Assembly (NCBI RefSeq): GCF_026013615.1
Contig: NZ_JAPDPI010000021.1
Span: 1-64,000, forward strand
DNA length: 64,000 nucleotides
DNA from: Plebeiibacterium marinum
GTDB taxonomy: Bacteria; Bacteroidota; Bacteroidia; Bacteroidales; Marinilabiliaceae
Direction: 5' to 3'
In this document: positions 43,466 through 51,779 of the stretch, piece by piece
Layout: each line of letters starts with the position of its first letter
How positions within the stretch are numbered: the stretch's first letter is position 1
Notes under the pieces: model-generated
Database searches by the model: none
What the model saw: only the letters and a program-made list of their open reading frames with translations
Told to the model about the DNA's origin: nothing
Made by a program: the position numbers and the translations under genes

Positions 43466-44953
43466 TTATTTTTTGTTTTTTGGAGAGAAATTAGGAGCTA
43501 CTTCTTTATTGTTTTCAAAATCGTACATCGATTGAATCTTCATATTTAGTAGCTCAAGTTTGTAATTGATAATGGCATTTGTTAACGCATTTTTGTTTTG
43601 AGTTAACTGATTTTGAACCAAGTTTAAATCCATACTGGTTAAATCACCATTTTTATATTTTTCAAGGTTGATTTCATAAGTCAATTGGGCATTCTCTACA
43701 TTTTTCCTCGAAATCTCAATCTGAATCAATAAGTTTTGAAGACTTCGGTATACCTGACGGATATTTAGCTTTATATCAATTTCTTCATCGCGCAAGTCGT
43801 TTTGGTTCATTTCTAATGCAGCCCTTGATGCCTTCATCCTGGCTTTCTTCTCTCCCCAATCCCATAGCGGAATCGTTAATCCTAAAGAAATATTCTGACT
43901 ATTGGTTTGATCCTGAAAAACATCTGATAAGGCTTCATCTTGTCCAAACAAACCGAGTTCCAGACTCAAATCGCCTTTAAATTCGTTAGAAGCATTAGTC
44001 CGGATCAAGTCAAATTGTCCCTGCTCAATGGCAATCTCCCTCTGACGAATTTCCATCCGGTTGTCAACACCTGACTTTATGGCCTTACTCACATCAATAT
44101 CTACCGGGAGAACAGAAACGTCCGCCAGCACCATAATTTCCTCTTCAAGAGGAATACCTAACATTTGTTTGAAATTATCTTTATCATTTTCAAAGGTAAC
44201 CTGATCATTTTGCATACTGGATTTACTCGAAAGCAAATCCAGTTCTGACTGATAAAGCTCTTCTTTAGCAACCAAACCACCCTCAACTTTATTTTTAATG
44301 ATTTCGTGACTTTGGTTACGGCTCTGATAATCTTCGGTGGAGACATTCAGTTCCATTTGCGATTGGTACACTTTATAAAAAGCCTGGGTCACCATATTCT
44401 CAACGCTTAATTCTTGCAAAGCGTAATTAAGGCTGGCATTTTCATAGGCCAGCTCCAACTCCTTTAACTGAAGTTTGGTTTGATTATAGGTAAAAAGAGG
44501 CTGATCCAATCGTAAGCTCAGATTATTGGTAAAACCATCAAAACCAGAGCTACCCATATTACTTGTACTTGTATTTTCACGATAACTGAAGGTATTATTT
44601 AATGATATTACCCCGTCGGTAAACAATATAGGTTGTGTCACTCTGAAGTTCCCTAAACTGGTATAGTCTTCAACAGTATACCATTGCGAAAGCTGACTAT
44701 TAAACTCCCGGTTCTTAGAGTATTCCAGAGGAGTAATATTCAAACTAAAATTAGATTTTAGAGAAGCTCTTTGGGCCTTTAAGTTATGCTCACTCTGAAC
44801 CAATGAAAGCTTAACGTTCTGCATCCTGGGACTAAACTGATATGCTTGTTCCAGAGCCTGCTGCAGTGATAAAATCCTTTGGGCATCAGTACTAATTCCC
44901 ATTACAACAAATGCAATTAAGAATAAGTATTTCGCGTTTTTAAATCGCATCAT
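43466..44953 (-). CDS. TolC-family outer-membrane efflux protein
   Basis: A 495-aa outer-membrane channel. Signal peptide at residues 1-24 (ends STDAQ). Two OEP repeats follow (about 30-260 and 270-480), rich in long helices with Leu/Gln heptads (LSLQQALEQAYQFSPRMQN; LENMVTQAFYKVYQSQMELN; GDLTSMDLNLVQNQLTQNKNALTNAIINYKLELLNM). It forms the exit duct for the RND/adaptor complex encoded directly downstream, with 5-bp spacing. The 84-bp gap to the upstream ABC permease carries a hairpin, so this may be a second start point in the cluster. Confidence 0.92.
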   Translation of the reverse strand: MMRFKNAKYLFLIAFVVMGISTDAQRILSLQQALEQAYQFSPRMQNVKLSLVQSEHNLKAQRASLKSNFSLNITPLEYSKNREFNSQLSQWYTVEDYTSLGNFRVTQPILFTDGVISLNNTFSYRENTSTSNMGSSGFDGFTNNLSLRLDQPLFTYNQTKLQLKELELAYENASLNYALQELSVENMVTQAFYKVYQSQMELNVSTEDYQSRNQSHEIIKNKVEGGLVAKEELYQSELDLLSSKSSMQNDQVTFENDKDNFKQMLGIPLEEEIMVLADVSVLPVDIDVSKAIKSGVDNRMEIRQREIAIEQGQFDLIRTNASNEFKGDLSLELGLFGQDEALSDVFQDQTNSQNISLGLTIPLWDWGEKKARMKASRAALEMNQNDLRDEEIDIKLNIRQVYRSLQNLLIQIEISRKNVENAQLTYEINLEKYKNGDLTSMDLNLVQNQLTQNKNALTNAIINYKLELLNMKIQSMYDFENNKEVAPNFSPKNKK

Positions 44954-44993
44954 TTTATTTTTAAATTATGTTTGATTTTTCAATATTCAGAAC

Positions 44994-45022
44994 CCCAATA
45001 GCTATTGCATAATAGCTTTGGG
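44994..45022. other. Hairpin between the ABC permease and tolC-like genes
   Basis: Arms 44994-45006 and 45011-45022 pair over 12 positions with one bulge around GCAT. No T-run follows, so a processing or attenuation site is more likely than a terminator. The same bases are heptamer-phased (AATAGCT at 44997 and 45011). Confidence 0.5.
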
Positions 45023-45037
45023 AATTCAACCTCTTTA

Positions 45038-48000
45038 TTAAAGCTTCTCCCATTTTACAGCATCAGCAACCACAACCCTTCGTGCAGATTTATCCGAAAG
45101 CTCAACAACAGCCTCTCCATCAGAAAAATAGAATTCCCCCAATAATTCCCATGTTGAATTATCTTTTTCTACAGCAACGGATACTATTTCTTCACCATCA
45201 TCATGAAATACCGTATATTCATATGAGCCCTCTTGCCTTTCTCTTCTAAAAGAGCCTGTCCTCTGGGAAGGAACCCGGGCATAAACATTATAACGTCCAC
45301 TTTCTTGCAGATGGGCCTTAAATTGAGCCCTCGCATTCCCGTCTCCTGACTTTTTATAAGTATATGATTTTATATACTTTCCAAACGACTGAGATTCCAG
45401 AACCTTTGTCCACCTGCTTGCCGGATGCCATGGAAACAGCGTTTTATATTCAAATCCCTCTTCGGCTTTTTCTACATCCATTCTGGATAACAAAATCTCT
45501 TTTAAGGTCTTTCGACCTTTGTTATTCACCACTGAAAAACCAGGATCCTCATTATCAACAACAATTTCATTATCCCTGATATACTTTACATCTCCTTTCA
45601 GATCTTTTATACCGGTAAATGTTTTTAATCCTTTTGGAGCTTCCTCAAAATCTGCTAAAAAGAAACGATTATCTGAAGGAACATTCTCCGATAAGTAGGT
45701 ATGCACAGACATCATCCTTGGGGCTTGGCTAAGAATAATACCTATTTGAGCATGTTGTCCTTTTTTAACCAGGTAAATATCTTCGTATGAAGCATTCATT
45801 CCTCCTCCTCCCGGAGGTCCCCCACCTGGACGTGGAGGACCAGAACGACGTCCCCCGCCAAACAAAGATGCCTTGATCATTCCATCAACTTCACCCACAT
45901 TAGCAACTTCCAGACTAATAAAATAACTCTCCTTTTTGTTATCTTTAAACTTATATATTTTGCTTTCCCCAAAAATAAAAGCTGGTAATTTTATCACTGA
46001 ACTTTTATTTAATTCATTCTCACCTGAGTCATCACCAATATAGTCAGTCAACTCGGAAGCGTTTATTGCCTCCCCTTTAAATTTGCCCAACAAACTATCT
46101 ACAAAGTTTTCAAAATTTTCTATCCCAACTTTTTGTTGTGCTGAAGCAAATTTTCCATTACCAACAGTAAGGATAATATCTGCTATACTTATCTTCAAGT
46201 CCTCTTCATCAACCAGGTGAGCCAAACTTTCCGTATTGCTTTTTAAGAAAAGAATAGATTTATCATTCCCCGACAAACTCCCAAAACGGTTAAATGAAGA
46301 ATGAATACGGGATTGCATATATGATTCCATACACATATTTATAAACGGCAACTCCTTTTCTTTTATGGAATATGAATAGTTATAAAATAACGGAAATATA
46401 GAATAAGCACTCCAATTACTTACAGATCGCCCTGCATCTGCTTCATTTCGGAAGAAAAACCGTCGCTCCTTTGGAATAGCAAATGTATTCCCTATTAAAT
46501 TCATAAACAGATTGGCTTCCATTTCCTTAGGTAGCATCTCTGTTCCTTCCCTTTTATTATCTCTTTCTTGCCGATTTTTTGAATGAGCCAGATTAAACTC
46601 ATTTATACCCAAGCCCTTTTCCGGTATCAGTACCATTTCCGGACTGGTGTTTTCATTTATCAGAGCCCAGCTTCTATAATAGGAATAAAAATGAAGGGGA
46701 ACCTCCACAAAAGTGAGCCTTTTATACGGATACGGCACTCCTAACTTCCTTTCAAAATCACCTTTTATTTCTGAAATAAGATTAGGTAGTGTGTCACCCA
46801 GGTTTTCAAAATACTTAGTAAAAAAGTCATTATCCTGCTTAACCAGATATGAATATTTAACAGAATCCACTTCTATAGATTTACCTGTAAACTCAGAACC
46901 AATTAAAGACAACTTTGAATATTTGGCATCTCCTTTAAAAACTGTCCAATCACCATCATATGATTCTTCTCCCTGAGAAAGATACTTTATACCCGTAATC
47001 CCCTTAATCTTTATATCAGATGTAAAAAAACGGGTAATCCTATGTGCATTTCGATCTGCAACTACCGGATACCAAAAATTTTCACTTGTTAGCAAAAGAT
47101 ATTGGTTGCTGACAAACAGCGAACTTTTACCAGCCAACAATGGATCATAACGGTGTAATCCCTCCCTCTTTTCTTTATCAAGATCAAAATATGCAAGGTC
47201 GTCATTGGGCTTACCAGTATACTCAATATTTAGTTTAAGCGTATCCTTATTGTTATAATTATAAAATACAGTAAGAAAATTCAAGTTTTGATTATATTCA
47301 AGACTCTCGCCATTTGTTTTTACAGAGCTAACAATTAGTCCGTTATTAAAATAAAACTTCAGTTCCTTAATACTTTCTAAACTCTCATCTTTTACAACAC
47401 AAATCTCGGTGGCTCCGGCAATTGTCTTTTGCCTGTGTTGTAATTCAATATTATAATGAACTATTTTATAACCTGCATCAATAGGTAATTGCTTCTCAAG
47501 CTGAGCAAAACTCTCAATCTGTTTTTCCAACCTAAATTGATGCTGCAGGTAATTTCCTATTAAACTCAAGCCCAAAAACAGAAATAAGAACGAAGGTATC
47601 AGCGCTACGCTTTTCCCTCTTTTTGTTTGAGAAAGCCTTGACAATTTAAATACAGTAAAAAACATCAGGGAAATACCTAATATAAAATATCCTATACGCA
47701 CAGATGCTATTTGGAATAAATTTCCCAAACCTACATAATCAGAATATGCCATAGGACTAAAAAAACCTATAAAATCCCACGACCCATAATGATTACCTTT
47801 AAGATAGAACAAGTTAGTTGCTATATATCCAAGAACAAGGATAAAAGTAATGGCTTGATTCTTTACCAACTGCATTACAAAAAATGACAATCCAAGCACA
47901 AACATCAATGTTGGTAAGGATACTATTAATGGGTATATCAGATAAGTTATAGCACTGAATCCTGCATCCGTACTTATAATATTAATAATGAAAGTAAAAA

Positions 48001-48379
48001 GCAGTACCAATAAATTCAATCCCCCAAAAACATAAAATATACCCAGAGTTTTGCCAAATACATATTCAAAATTCGACATACTACGAACATATATTACTTC
48101 TGTAGTATCCAGTTTCTTGTCTCTACTCAGAAAATCGGATGATAAGAATACTGCTATTATGGATTGCACAATATTTAATATCCATAAATTCATGTATACC
48201 AATCCCCCGGGCATCATCCTGTCAGCAAAATTGAACCTGCCTATTTCTGTTGAAGCAACTATATTGAAAAAAAGAAGAAAGGCTATAACGATTGCTGAAA
48301 ATATTCTAAAAAACCAGCTGCGCAATAAGGTCTTTACCTCAAATTTTGCAACTATAAAAATGGGTTTATTACTACTCAT
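45038..48379 (-). CDS. ABC-2 permease with M1-peptidase-like ectodomain and golvesin-like C-terminal domain
   Basis: A 1113-aa protein. Residues 1-290 hold six or seven hydrophobic helices of an ABC-2 permease. Residues 300-760 resemble the M1 aminopeptidase fold seen in Bacteroidota 'ABC permease/M1 peptidase' proteins, but the zinc motif is lost: the place of HExxHxWWGN reads ANLFMNLIGN (622-631). A Gly/Pro/Arg-rich linker (GGGRRSGPPRPGGGPPGGGG, near 850) and beta-rich region follow. The last ~130 residues (RWTKVLESQSFGKYIKSYTY ... VVVADAVKW) match the golvesin/xanthan-lyase C-terminal domain, a probable carbohydrate-binding fold. It overlaps the ATPase gene by 4 bp (ATGA), so it is its transport partner. 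Energy-driven movement of a dead peptidase ectodomain suggests handling of a peptide or glycan at the envelope. Function is not known. Confidence 0.85.
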   Translation of the reverse strand: MSSNKPIFIVAKFEVKTLLRSWFFRIFSAIVIAFLLFFNIVASTEIGRFNFADRMMPGGLVYMNLWILNIVQSIIAVFLSSDFLSRDKKLDTTEVIYVRSMSNFEYVFGKTLGIFYVFGGLNLLVLLFTFIINIISTDAGFSAITYLIYPLIVSLPTLMFVLGLSFFVMQLVKNQAITFILVLGYIATNLFYLKGNHYGSWDFIGFFSPMAYSDYVGLGNLFQIASVRIGYFILGISLMFFTVFKLSRLSQTKRGKSVALIPSFLFLFLGLSLIGNYLQHQFRLEKQIESFAQLEKQLPIDAGYKIVHYNIELQHRQKTIAGATEICVVKDESLESIKELKFYFNNGLIVSSVKTNGESLEYNQNLNFLTVFYNYNNKDTLKLNIEYTGKPNDDLAYFDLDKEKREGLHRYDPLLAGKSSLFVSNQYLLLTSENFWYPVVADRNAHRITRFFTSDIKIKGITGIKYLSQGEESYDGDWTVFKGDAKYSKLSLIGSEFTGKSIEVDSVKYSYLVKQDNDFFTKYFENLGDTLPNLISEIKGDFERKLGVPYPYKRLTFVEVPLHFYSYYRSWALINENTSPEMVLIPEKGLGINEFNLAHSKNRQERDNKREGTEMLPKEMEANLFMNLIGNTFAIPKERRFFFRNEADAGRSVSNWSAYSIFPLFYNYSYSIKEKELPFINMCMESYMQSRIHSSFNRFGSLSGNDKSILFLKSNTESLAHLVDEEDLKISIADIILTVGNGKFASAQQKVGIENFENFVDSLLGKFKGEAINASELTDYIGDDSGENELNKSSVIKLPAFIFGESKIYKFKDNKKESYFISLEVANVGEVDGMIKASLFGGGRRSGPPRPGGGPPGGGGMNASYEDIYLVKKGQHAQIGIILSQAPRMMSVHTYLSENVPSDNRFFLADFEEAPKGLKTFTGIKDLKGDVKYIRDNEIVVDNEDPGFSVVNNKGRKTLKEILLSRMDVEKAEEGFEYKTLFPWHPASRWTKVLESQSFGKYIKSYTYKKSGDGNARAQFKAHLQESGRYNVYARVPSQRTGSFRRERQEGSYEYTVFHDDGEEIVSVAVEKDNSTWELLGEFYFSDGEAVVELSDKSARRVVVADAVKWEKL

Positions 48380-49269
48380 GGCCGGTTAAATTTATTTGAT
48401 TCGTACTCCATAAAATATACATAAGCATGTTCCAGATTTGGCATAATATTTTCCCCTTGAAAACCATTTGCACTAGGAGAAATCAATTCCACCTCATAAC
48501 CATTAGCCCCCGGTATGGTAGTAATTACCGGATACTTCTGCTTAATGTCTTCCATATCATCAAAAGCCACCTGTGTTTTCCATACTTTACCTTCTGAAAG
48601 CCTGATAAACTCATCCGGACTTCCAGTAAACTGAATTTGCCCTTCGTTTAATAAGGCCATTTGGTTACAAGTACTGGAAATATCGCCAACAATATGGGTT
48701 GAGAGAATAATTATCACATCTTTTTGACTTAAATCAGCCAGAATATTCCTAAAACGTATTCGTTCTTCGGGATCTAATCCTGTTGTTGGCTCATCCACAA
48801 TAACAATTTTTGGGTCACCTACAATTGCCTGTGCAATGCCAAGCCTTCTTTTCATCCCCCCTGACAACTTACCCGCAAAACGGTTTCTCACTTCAAATAG
48901 CCCTACATCTTCAAGTAGCCGCTCCACCTCATCCCTTCTTTCTTTACGACTATTTATACCTGCTAATGAGGCAGCATAATCAAGAAATTCATATGTTTTA
49001 AGCTTTGCAAAAAAACGAAAATCCTGGGGCAAATACCCCATCATGGCCCTTACTTGTTTACGGTTTTTTTCCAGGTCAGCACCATTAACTTTAATAGTTC
49101 CGCTTGAGGGTTCAAGTAAAGTAACCAATATTTTCATTAAGGTAGATTTACCTGCACCATTAGGGCCAAGCAAACCAAACATCCCTGAATTTATATCCAA
49201 TGATACATTTTTAAGCGCCTGATGTTTGTTTTTATAAATCTTATTAAGATTTTGAATAGATATATCCAA
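48376..49269 (-). CDS. ABC transporter ATP-binding protein (ABC-2 exporter type)
   Basis: A 297-aa ATPase. Strand 1 is ISIQNLNKIY (3-12), Walker A GPNGAGKST (Lys41), Q-loop LPQDF, signature LSGGMKRRLGIAQ, Walker B IVIVDEPTTGLD, switch His in STH, and a C-terminal domain (GKVWKTQVAF; NLEHAYVYFM). It energises the ABC-2 permease that overlaps it by 4 bp. It is clearly paralogous to the ATPase part of the RND fusion: ERIRFRN, GDISSTCN versus EDISSSCN, and GKVW are shared. The only start that keeps strand 1 is TTG at 49269, which may limit translation. It is the head of the export cluster. Confidence 0.93.
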   Translation of the reverse strand: MDISIQNLNKIYKNKHQALKNVSLDINSGMFGLLGPNGAGKSTLMKILVTLLEPSSGTIKVNGADLEKNRKQVRAMMGYLPQDFRFFAKLKTYEFLDYAASLAGINSRKERRDEVERLLEDVGLFEVRNRFAGKLSGGMKRRLGIAQAIVGDPKIVIVDEPTTGLDPEERIRFRNILADLSQKDVIIILSTHIVGDISSTCNQMALLNEGQIQFTGSPDEFIRLSEGKVWKTQVAFDDMEDIKQKYPVITTIPGANGYEVELISPSANGFQGENIMPNLEHAYVYFMEYESNKFNRP

Positions 49270-49324
49270 TGTTTTAGGTTTTATGGAATAGAAACAATCT
49301 GGTTTTGAAAATTCTGAATAAATA

Positions 49325-49340
49325 TAAACTAATTAGTTTA
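49325..49340. promoter_or_regulatory. 16-bp perfect palindrome upstream of the export cluster
   Basis: TAAACTAATTAGTTTA reads the same on both strands, 56 bp before the ATPase start. It is a possible regulator site, but it is AT-only apart from two C/G pairs and could be chance. No TAnnTTTG promoter was found nearby. Confidence 0.4.
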
Positions 49341-49370
49341 AACATTCATTTTTATTTTATACTTCAACTA

Positions 49371-49400
49371 AAAACCTGTCTGTTTATTGTAACAGACAGG
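49371..49400. terminator. Terminator between the Spy-like gene and the export cluster
   Basis: CCTGTCTGTT (49375-49384) pairs perfectly with AACAGACAGG (49391-49400), 6-nt loop, with T-runs on both strands. It separates the ECF sigma unit from the export cluster, which therefore needs its own promoter between 49270 and 49370 or read-through. Confidence 0.85.
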
Positions 49401-49465
49401 CTTTTTCATTCATCTACAATACAAAAACGTTAAAGAGTAACGGTTAGTATACTTCAATACATATT

Positions 49466-50023
49466 CTATCCAAATATTTCCGTTTTTTCTTTTAAGGGGC
49501 ATTCCTTTTTATTATACTGATCAGGAGCACTTTTCACTACCGTGCGTTTACCTTTGTGCATCCGGTGCTTCATCATTTGCCCATCTCCTCGTTTTGCTTT
49601 GTTTCCAAACATTTTACCTGCATGGGCATCAAACAACACCTTTTGCTCATCAGTTAAAATGCCTCGTAGTTTTTGCTTGTGAGCAAATTTCTTTTTAGCC
49701 ATTTTTGTTTTTAAACTACCAATCTCATCCAATAAACTATTCACCTTTTTTGTATCAACATTATCCCCGGTTGATATCATATTTAGTTCTGCCGTCTTTA
49801 CCTTTATTTCGTTTTTAATTGGAGTCATTTCCTTCATTAATTCAAGTCTGAAGGTTTTTATCTGCTCTTGTTGCTCATCTGACAGGTTTAATCCCCCCCT
49901 GTGCAAACCTCTATCATCTTGAAATCTTTCATGTCCCGTACATTGGCCAATTGCTGTACTTCCTATAATTACAAACAGCAGCGTAATTACCACATAACTT
50001 TTCAAAAATTCTAATGTTCTCAT
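49466..50023 (-). CDS. Spy/CpxP-like periplasmic protein
   Basis: A 185-aa exported protein: signal peptide at about 1-26 (ends STAIGQ), then a helical Spy/CpxP-type region with LSDEQQEQIKTFRLEL and ILTDEQKVLFDAH (LTxxQ repeats), and a basic His/Met-rich stretch (GQMMKHRMHKGKR) with a Cys near the C-terminus (KECPL). Relatives are periplasmic chaperones or metal-binding sensors. Last gene of a sigma/anti-sigma/Spy/Spy unit (25 bp after the previous gene), closed by a terminator. Likely an envelope-stress effector of the sigma factor. Confidence 0.8.
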   Translation of the reverse strand: MRTLEFLKSYVVITLLFVIIGSTAIGQCTGHERFQDDRGLHRGGLNLSDEQQEQIKTFRLELMKEMTPIKNEIKVKTAELNMISTGDNVDTKKVNSLLDEIGSLKTKMAKKKFAHKQKLRGILTDEQKVLFDAHAGKMFGNKAKRGDGQMMKHRMHKGKRTVVKSAPDQYNKKECPLKEKTEIFG

Positions 50024-50048
50024 AATTCAATATTTTTAGTCTAAACCT

Positions 50049-50540
50049 TTACTTAACTCCCCGTTTATCCCCCCTTCTTTTATCCCAACGGTGGAAACGT
50101 TTTACCATCATTGAAGTTATTGAATCAAAACCTTCCTTTTGATCGTCGTTGCATACCTCACGTAAAGATTTAAAATGATTAAATGTTGCTTTTTCTATTA
50201 ACATTTTATTTCTTCCCAACACTTCAAAAAGTGAATCTCCGGCAGAACCATTATTCTCATAGCTTTCTATCAACAAACGTCTGCTATTTTCAATTTCAGC
50301 ATTTAATTCCCCTATCTCCTTAAAATAGCTCTTCCTTTGTTTTTCAAATTCAGCCTGCTGATCTGGTGTCAATTGAAGTTCTTCAAAAAAAGCATTTTTA
50401 CCTTCATGCCTGTTGTCTTTTCTATGCTTTATCTGTTCAATTACCGATGGCACCTTTGGCTTTTCCCACCAAAAACGCCACGAAAAAACATTTAAAACAA
50501 TCAACAACCCAATAATTATATGATAATATCTATTTTTCAT
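50049..50540 (-). CDS. Membrane-anchored Spy/heavy-metal-sensor-like protein
   Basis: A 163-aa protein with an N-terminal anchor (YYHIIIGLLIVLNVFSWRFWW) and a periplasmic helical domain of the Metal_resist/Spy type: LTPDQQAEFEKQRKSYFKEI, long Lys/Glu helices, and a basic tail (KRFHRWDKRRGDKRG). This family often sits next to ECF sigma/anti-sigma pairs and may relay stress to the anti-sigma factor. 6 bp after the putative anti-sigma gene, 25 bp before the second Spy-like gene. Metal binding is not shown by any clear Cys/His cluster. Confidence 0.78.
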   Translation of the reverse strand: MKNRYYHIIIGLLIVLNVFSWRFWWEKPKVPSVIEQIKHRKDNRHEGKNAFFEELQLTPDQQAEFEKQRKSYFKEIGELNAEIENSRRLLIESYENNGSAGDSLFEVLGRNKMLIEKATFNHFKSLREVCNDDQKEGFDSITSMMVKRFHRWDKRRGDKRGVK

Positions 50541-50546
50541 TTACCG

Positions 50547-50891
50547 CTATTTAACTTCATAATTACCTGTCAACAAATCCTCGGAATACATAAAATCATT
50601 CGAAGCATATATATACTCCGAACCAGCATCTTCAATACTTTCATCCAACGACATATCTGAATCTGAATTATTAAAGAAGTAAAAATTTGCAACATTTATT
50701 AAAATAAACAGTGCAAATGCTGGTCTGATTATATATGACAAAATGGAAATGCCAGCCCGAACATCATCCAACTGCTCCACTTTACCCATAACCCTGGTTG
50801 TAAAAAACGGAGAAGCCTTAATCTCCCCATGTTTTTTATTACCTACCTTAAATACCTGATCTAATTCCCGATCCAATCTTTCATTTTTCAT
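50547..50891 (-). CDS. Putative anti-sigma factor (single-span membrane protein)
   Basis: A 114-aa protein. Cytoplasmic N-terminal ~55 residues (MKNERLDRELDQVFKVGNKKHGEIKASPFFTTRVMGKVE), one membrane helix (about 61-83), and a short acidic periplasmic tail (SDSDMSLDESIEDAGSEYIYASND). The position directly after the ECF sigma gene and the layout suggest an anti-sigma factor, although no zinc-type HxxxCxxC motif is present. Assignment rests on context. The spacer before it holds GACGATAACGTC, similar to a site before the sigma gene. Confidence 0.65.
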   Translation of the reverse strand: MKNERLDRELDQVFKVGNKKHGEIKASPFFTTRVMGKVEQLDDVRAGISILSYIIRPAFALFILINVANFYFFNNSDSDMSLDESIEDAGSEYIYASNDFMYSEDLLTGNYEVK

Positions 50892-50928
50892 AACTCAACC
50901 TCCCGGTTTCTTTATCTACATAACCTTA

Positions 50929-50945
50929 GACGATAACGTCATTAA
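50929..50945 (-). promoter_or_regulatory. GACG-CGTC element between sigma and anti-sigma genes
   Basis: GACGATAACGTC (50929-50940) is an inverted repeat followed by ATTAA. A related GACGTCATAA lies before the sigma gene at 51569-51578. The pair could be a shared regulator site. Confidence 0.3.
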
Positions 50946-50960
50946 ATTCCTTCGGATCAA

Positions 50961-51542
50961 TTACAAATATTCTTTAATCCTTTTCTCTAAAATCTGTTTC
51001 AGCTTCTTTTTCGACCGTACAACTAGCGACTCAACACTCTTAACTGATGTTTCCATTATCTCTGCCACTGTACTTTGATCAAAGCCTTCAATTTGTGTCA
51101 ATACATAAGCCTCCTTCTGACGCGATGGCAATTTATTCAAAGCGTCATACAACAAACTTTTTCGTTGTTGCTGTATCAATTCATCATCTGCCGATTTATT
51201 ATCTCCCACAATCCAATCATAATACTTCTGATCTTCGAGGTAACCAATCTGTCCACTCCCTCTTTTCTGTCGTTTTTTGCTTCTGATAAAATCAATGGCC
51301 TTATTAGAAGCAATTCTGTATATCCAGGTAGATAAGGTTGATTGATTTTTAAACTTATGCAAAGATCTATAGAGCTCAACAAAAACTTCCTGAGCAACAT
51401 CTTCTGCATCATGGTAATTATTTGTATATGAATAACAAATATTCACTACCCTATCCTTGAATAAATTGACCACAATCTCAAAGGATTTATAATCACCTTG
51501 CAGAAAACTTTCTATATCTATCTTTTCAACCGTTTGAATCAC
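50961..51542 (-). CDS. ECF-type RNA polymerase sigma factor
   Basis: A 193-aa sigma-70-family extracytoplasmic-function factor. Region 2 (VNLFKDRVVNICYSYTNNYHDAEDVAQEVFVELYRSL; STWIYRIASNKAIDFIR) and region 4 (LPSRQKEAYVLTQIEGFDQSTVAEIMETSVKSVESLVVRSKKKL) are complete. The start is GTG at 51542; no upstream ATG fits better. First gene of the unit sigma / putative anti-sigma / two Spy-like proteins, a typical envelope- or metal-stress response arrangement. The export cluster just downstream is a plausible target, but a terminator intervenes. Confidence 0.92.
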   Translation of the reverse strand: MIQTVEKIDIESFLQGDYKSFEIVVNLFKDRVVNICYSYTNNYHDAEDVAQEVFVELYRSLHKFKNQSTLSTWIYRIASNKAIDFIRSKKRQKRGSGQIGYLEDQKYYDWIVGDNKSADDELIQQQRKSLLYDALNKLPSRQKEAYVLTQIEGFDQSTVAEIMETSVKSVESLVVRSKKKLKQILEKRIKEYL

Positions 51543-51779
51543 TTCCTATATTCTTGTACTACGCATAAGACGTCATAAAAAAAATAAACCTTCGCTTCTG
51601 AATAAAAACTTTTAAAATAATTTTTTTTCATATCTTAAACATCATATATTTTGATATATTTATATTTTAAGAAAATATCTAAACCCTTTAATTCAGCCAA
51701 GTATAATAAAAGGTTTATCACTCAAATGAGTGGTTTTCTTTTGCATATTTCGCAACCACAAAAACAATGTACTAAACGC

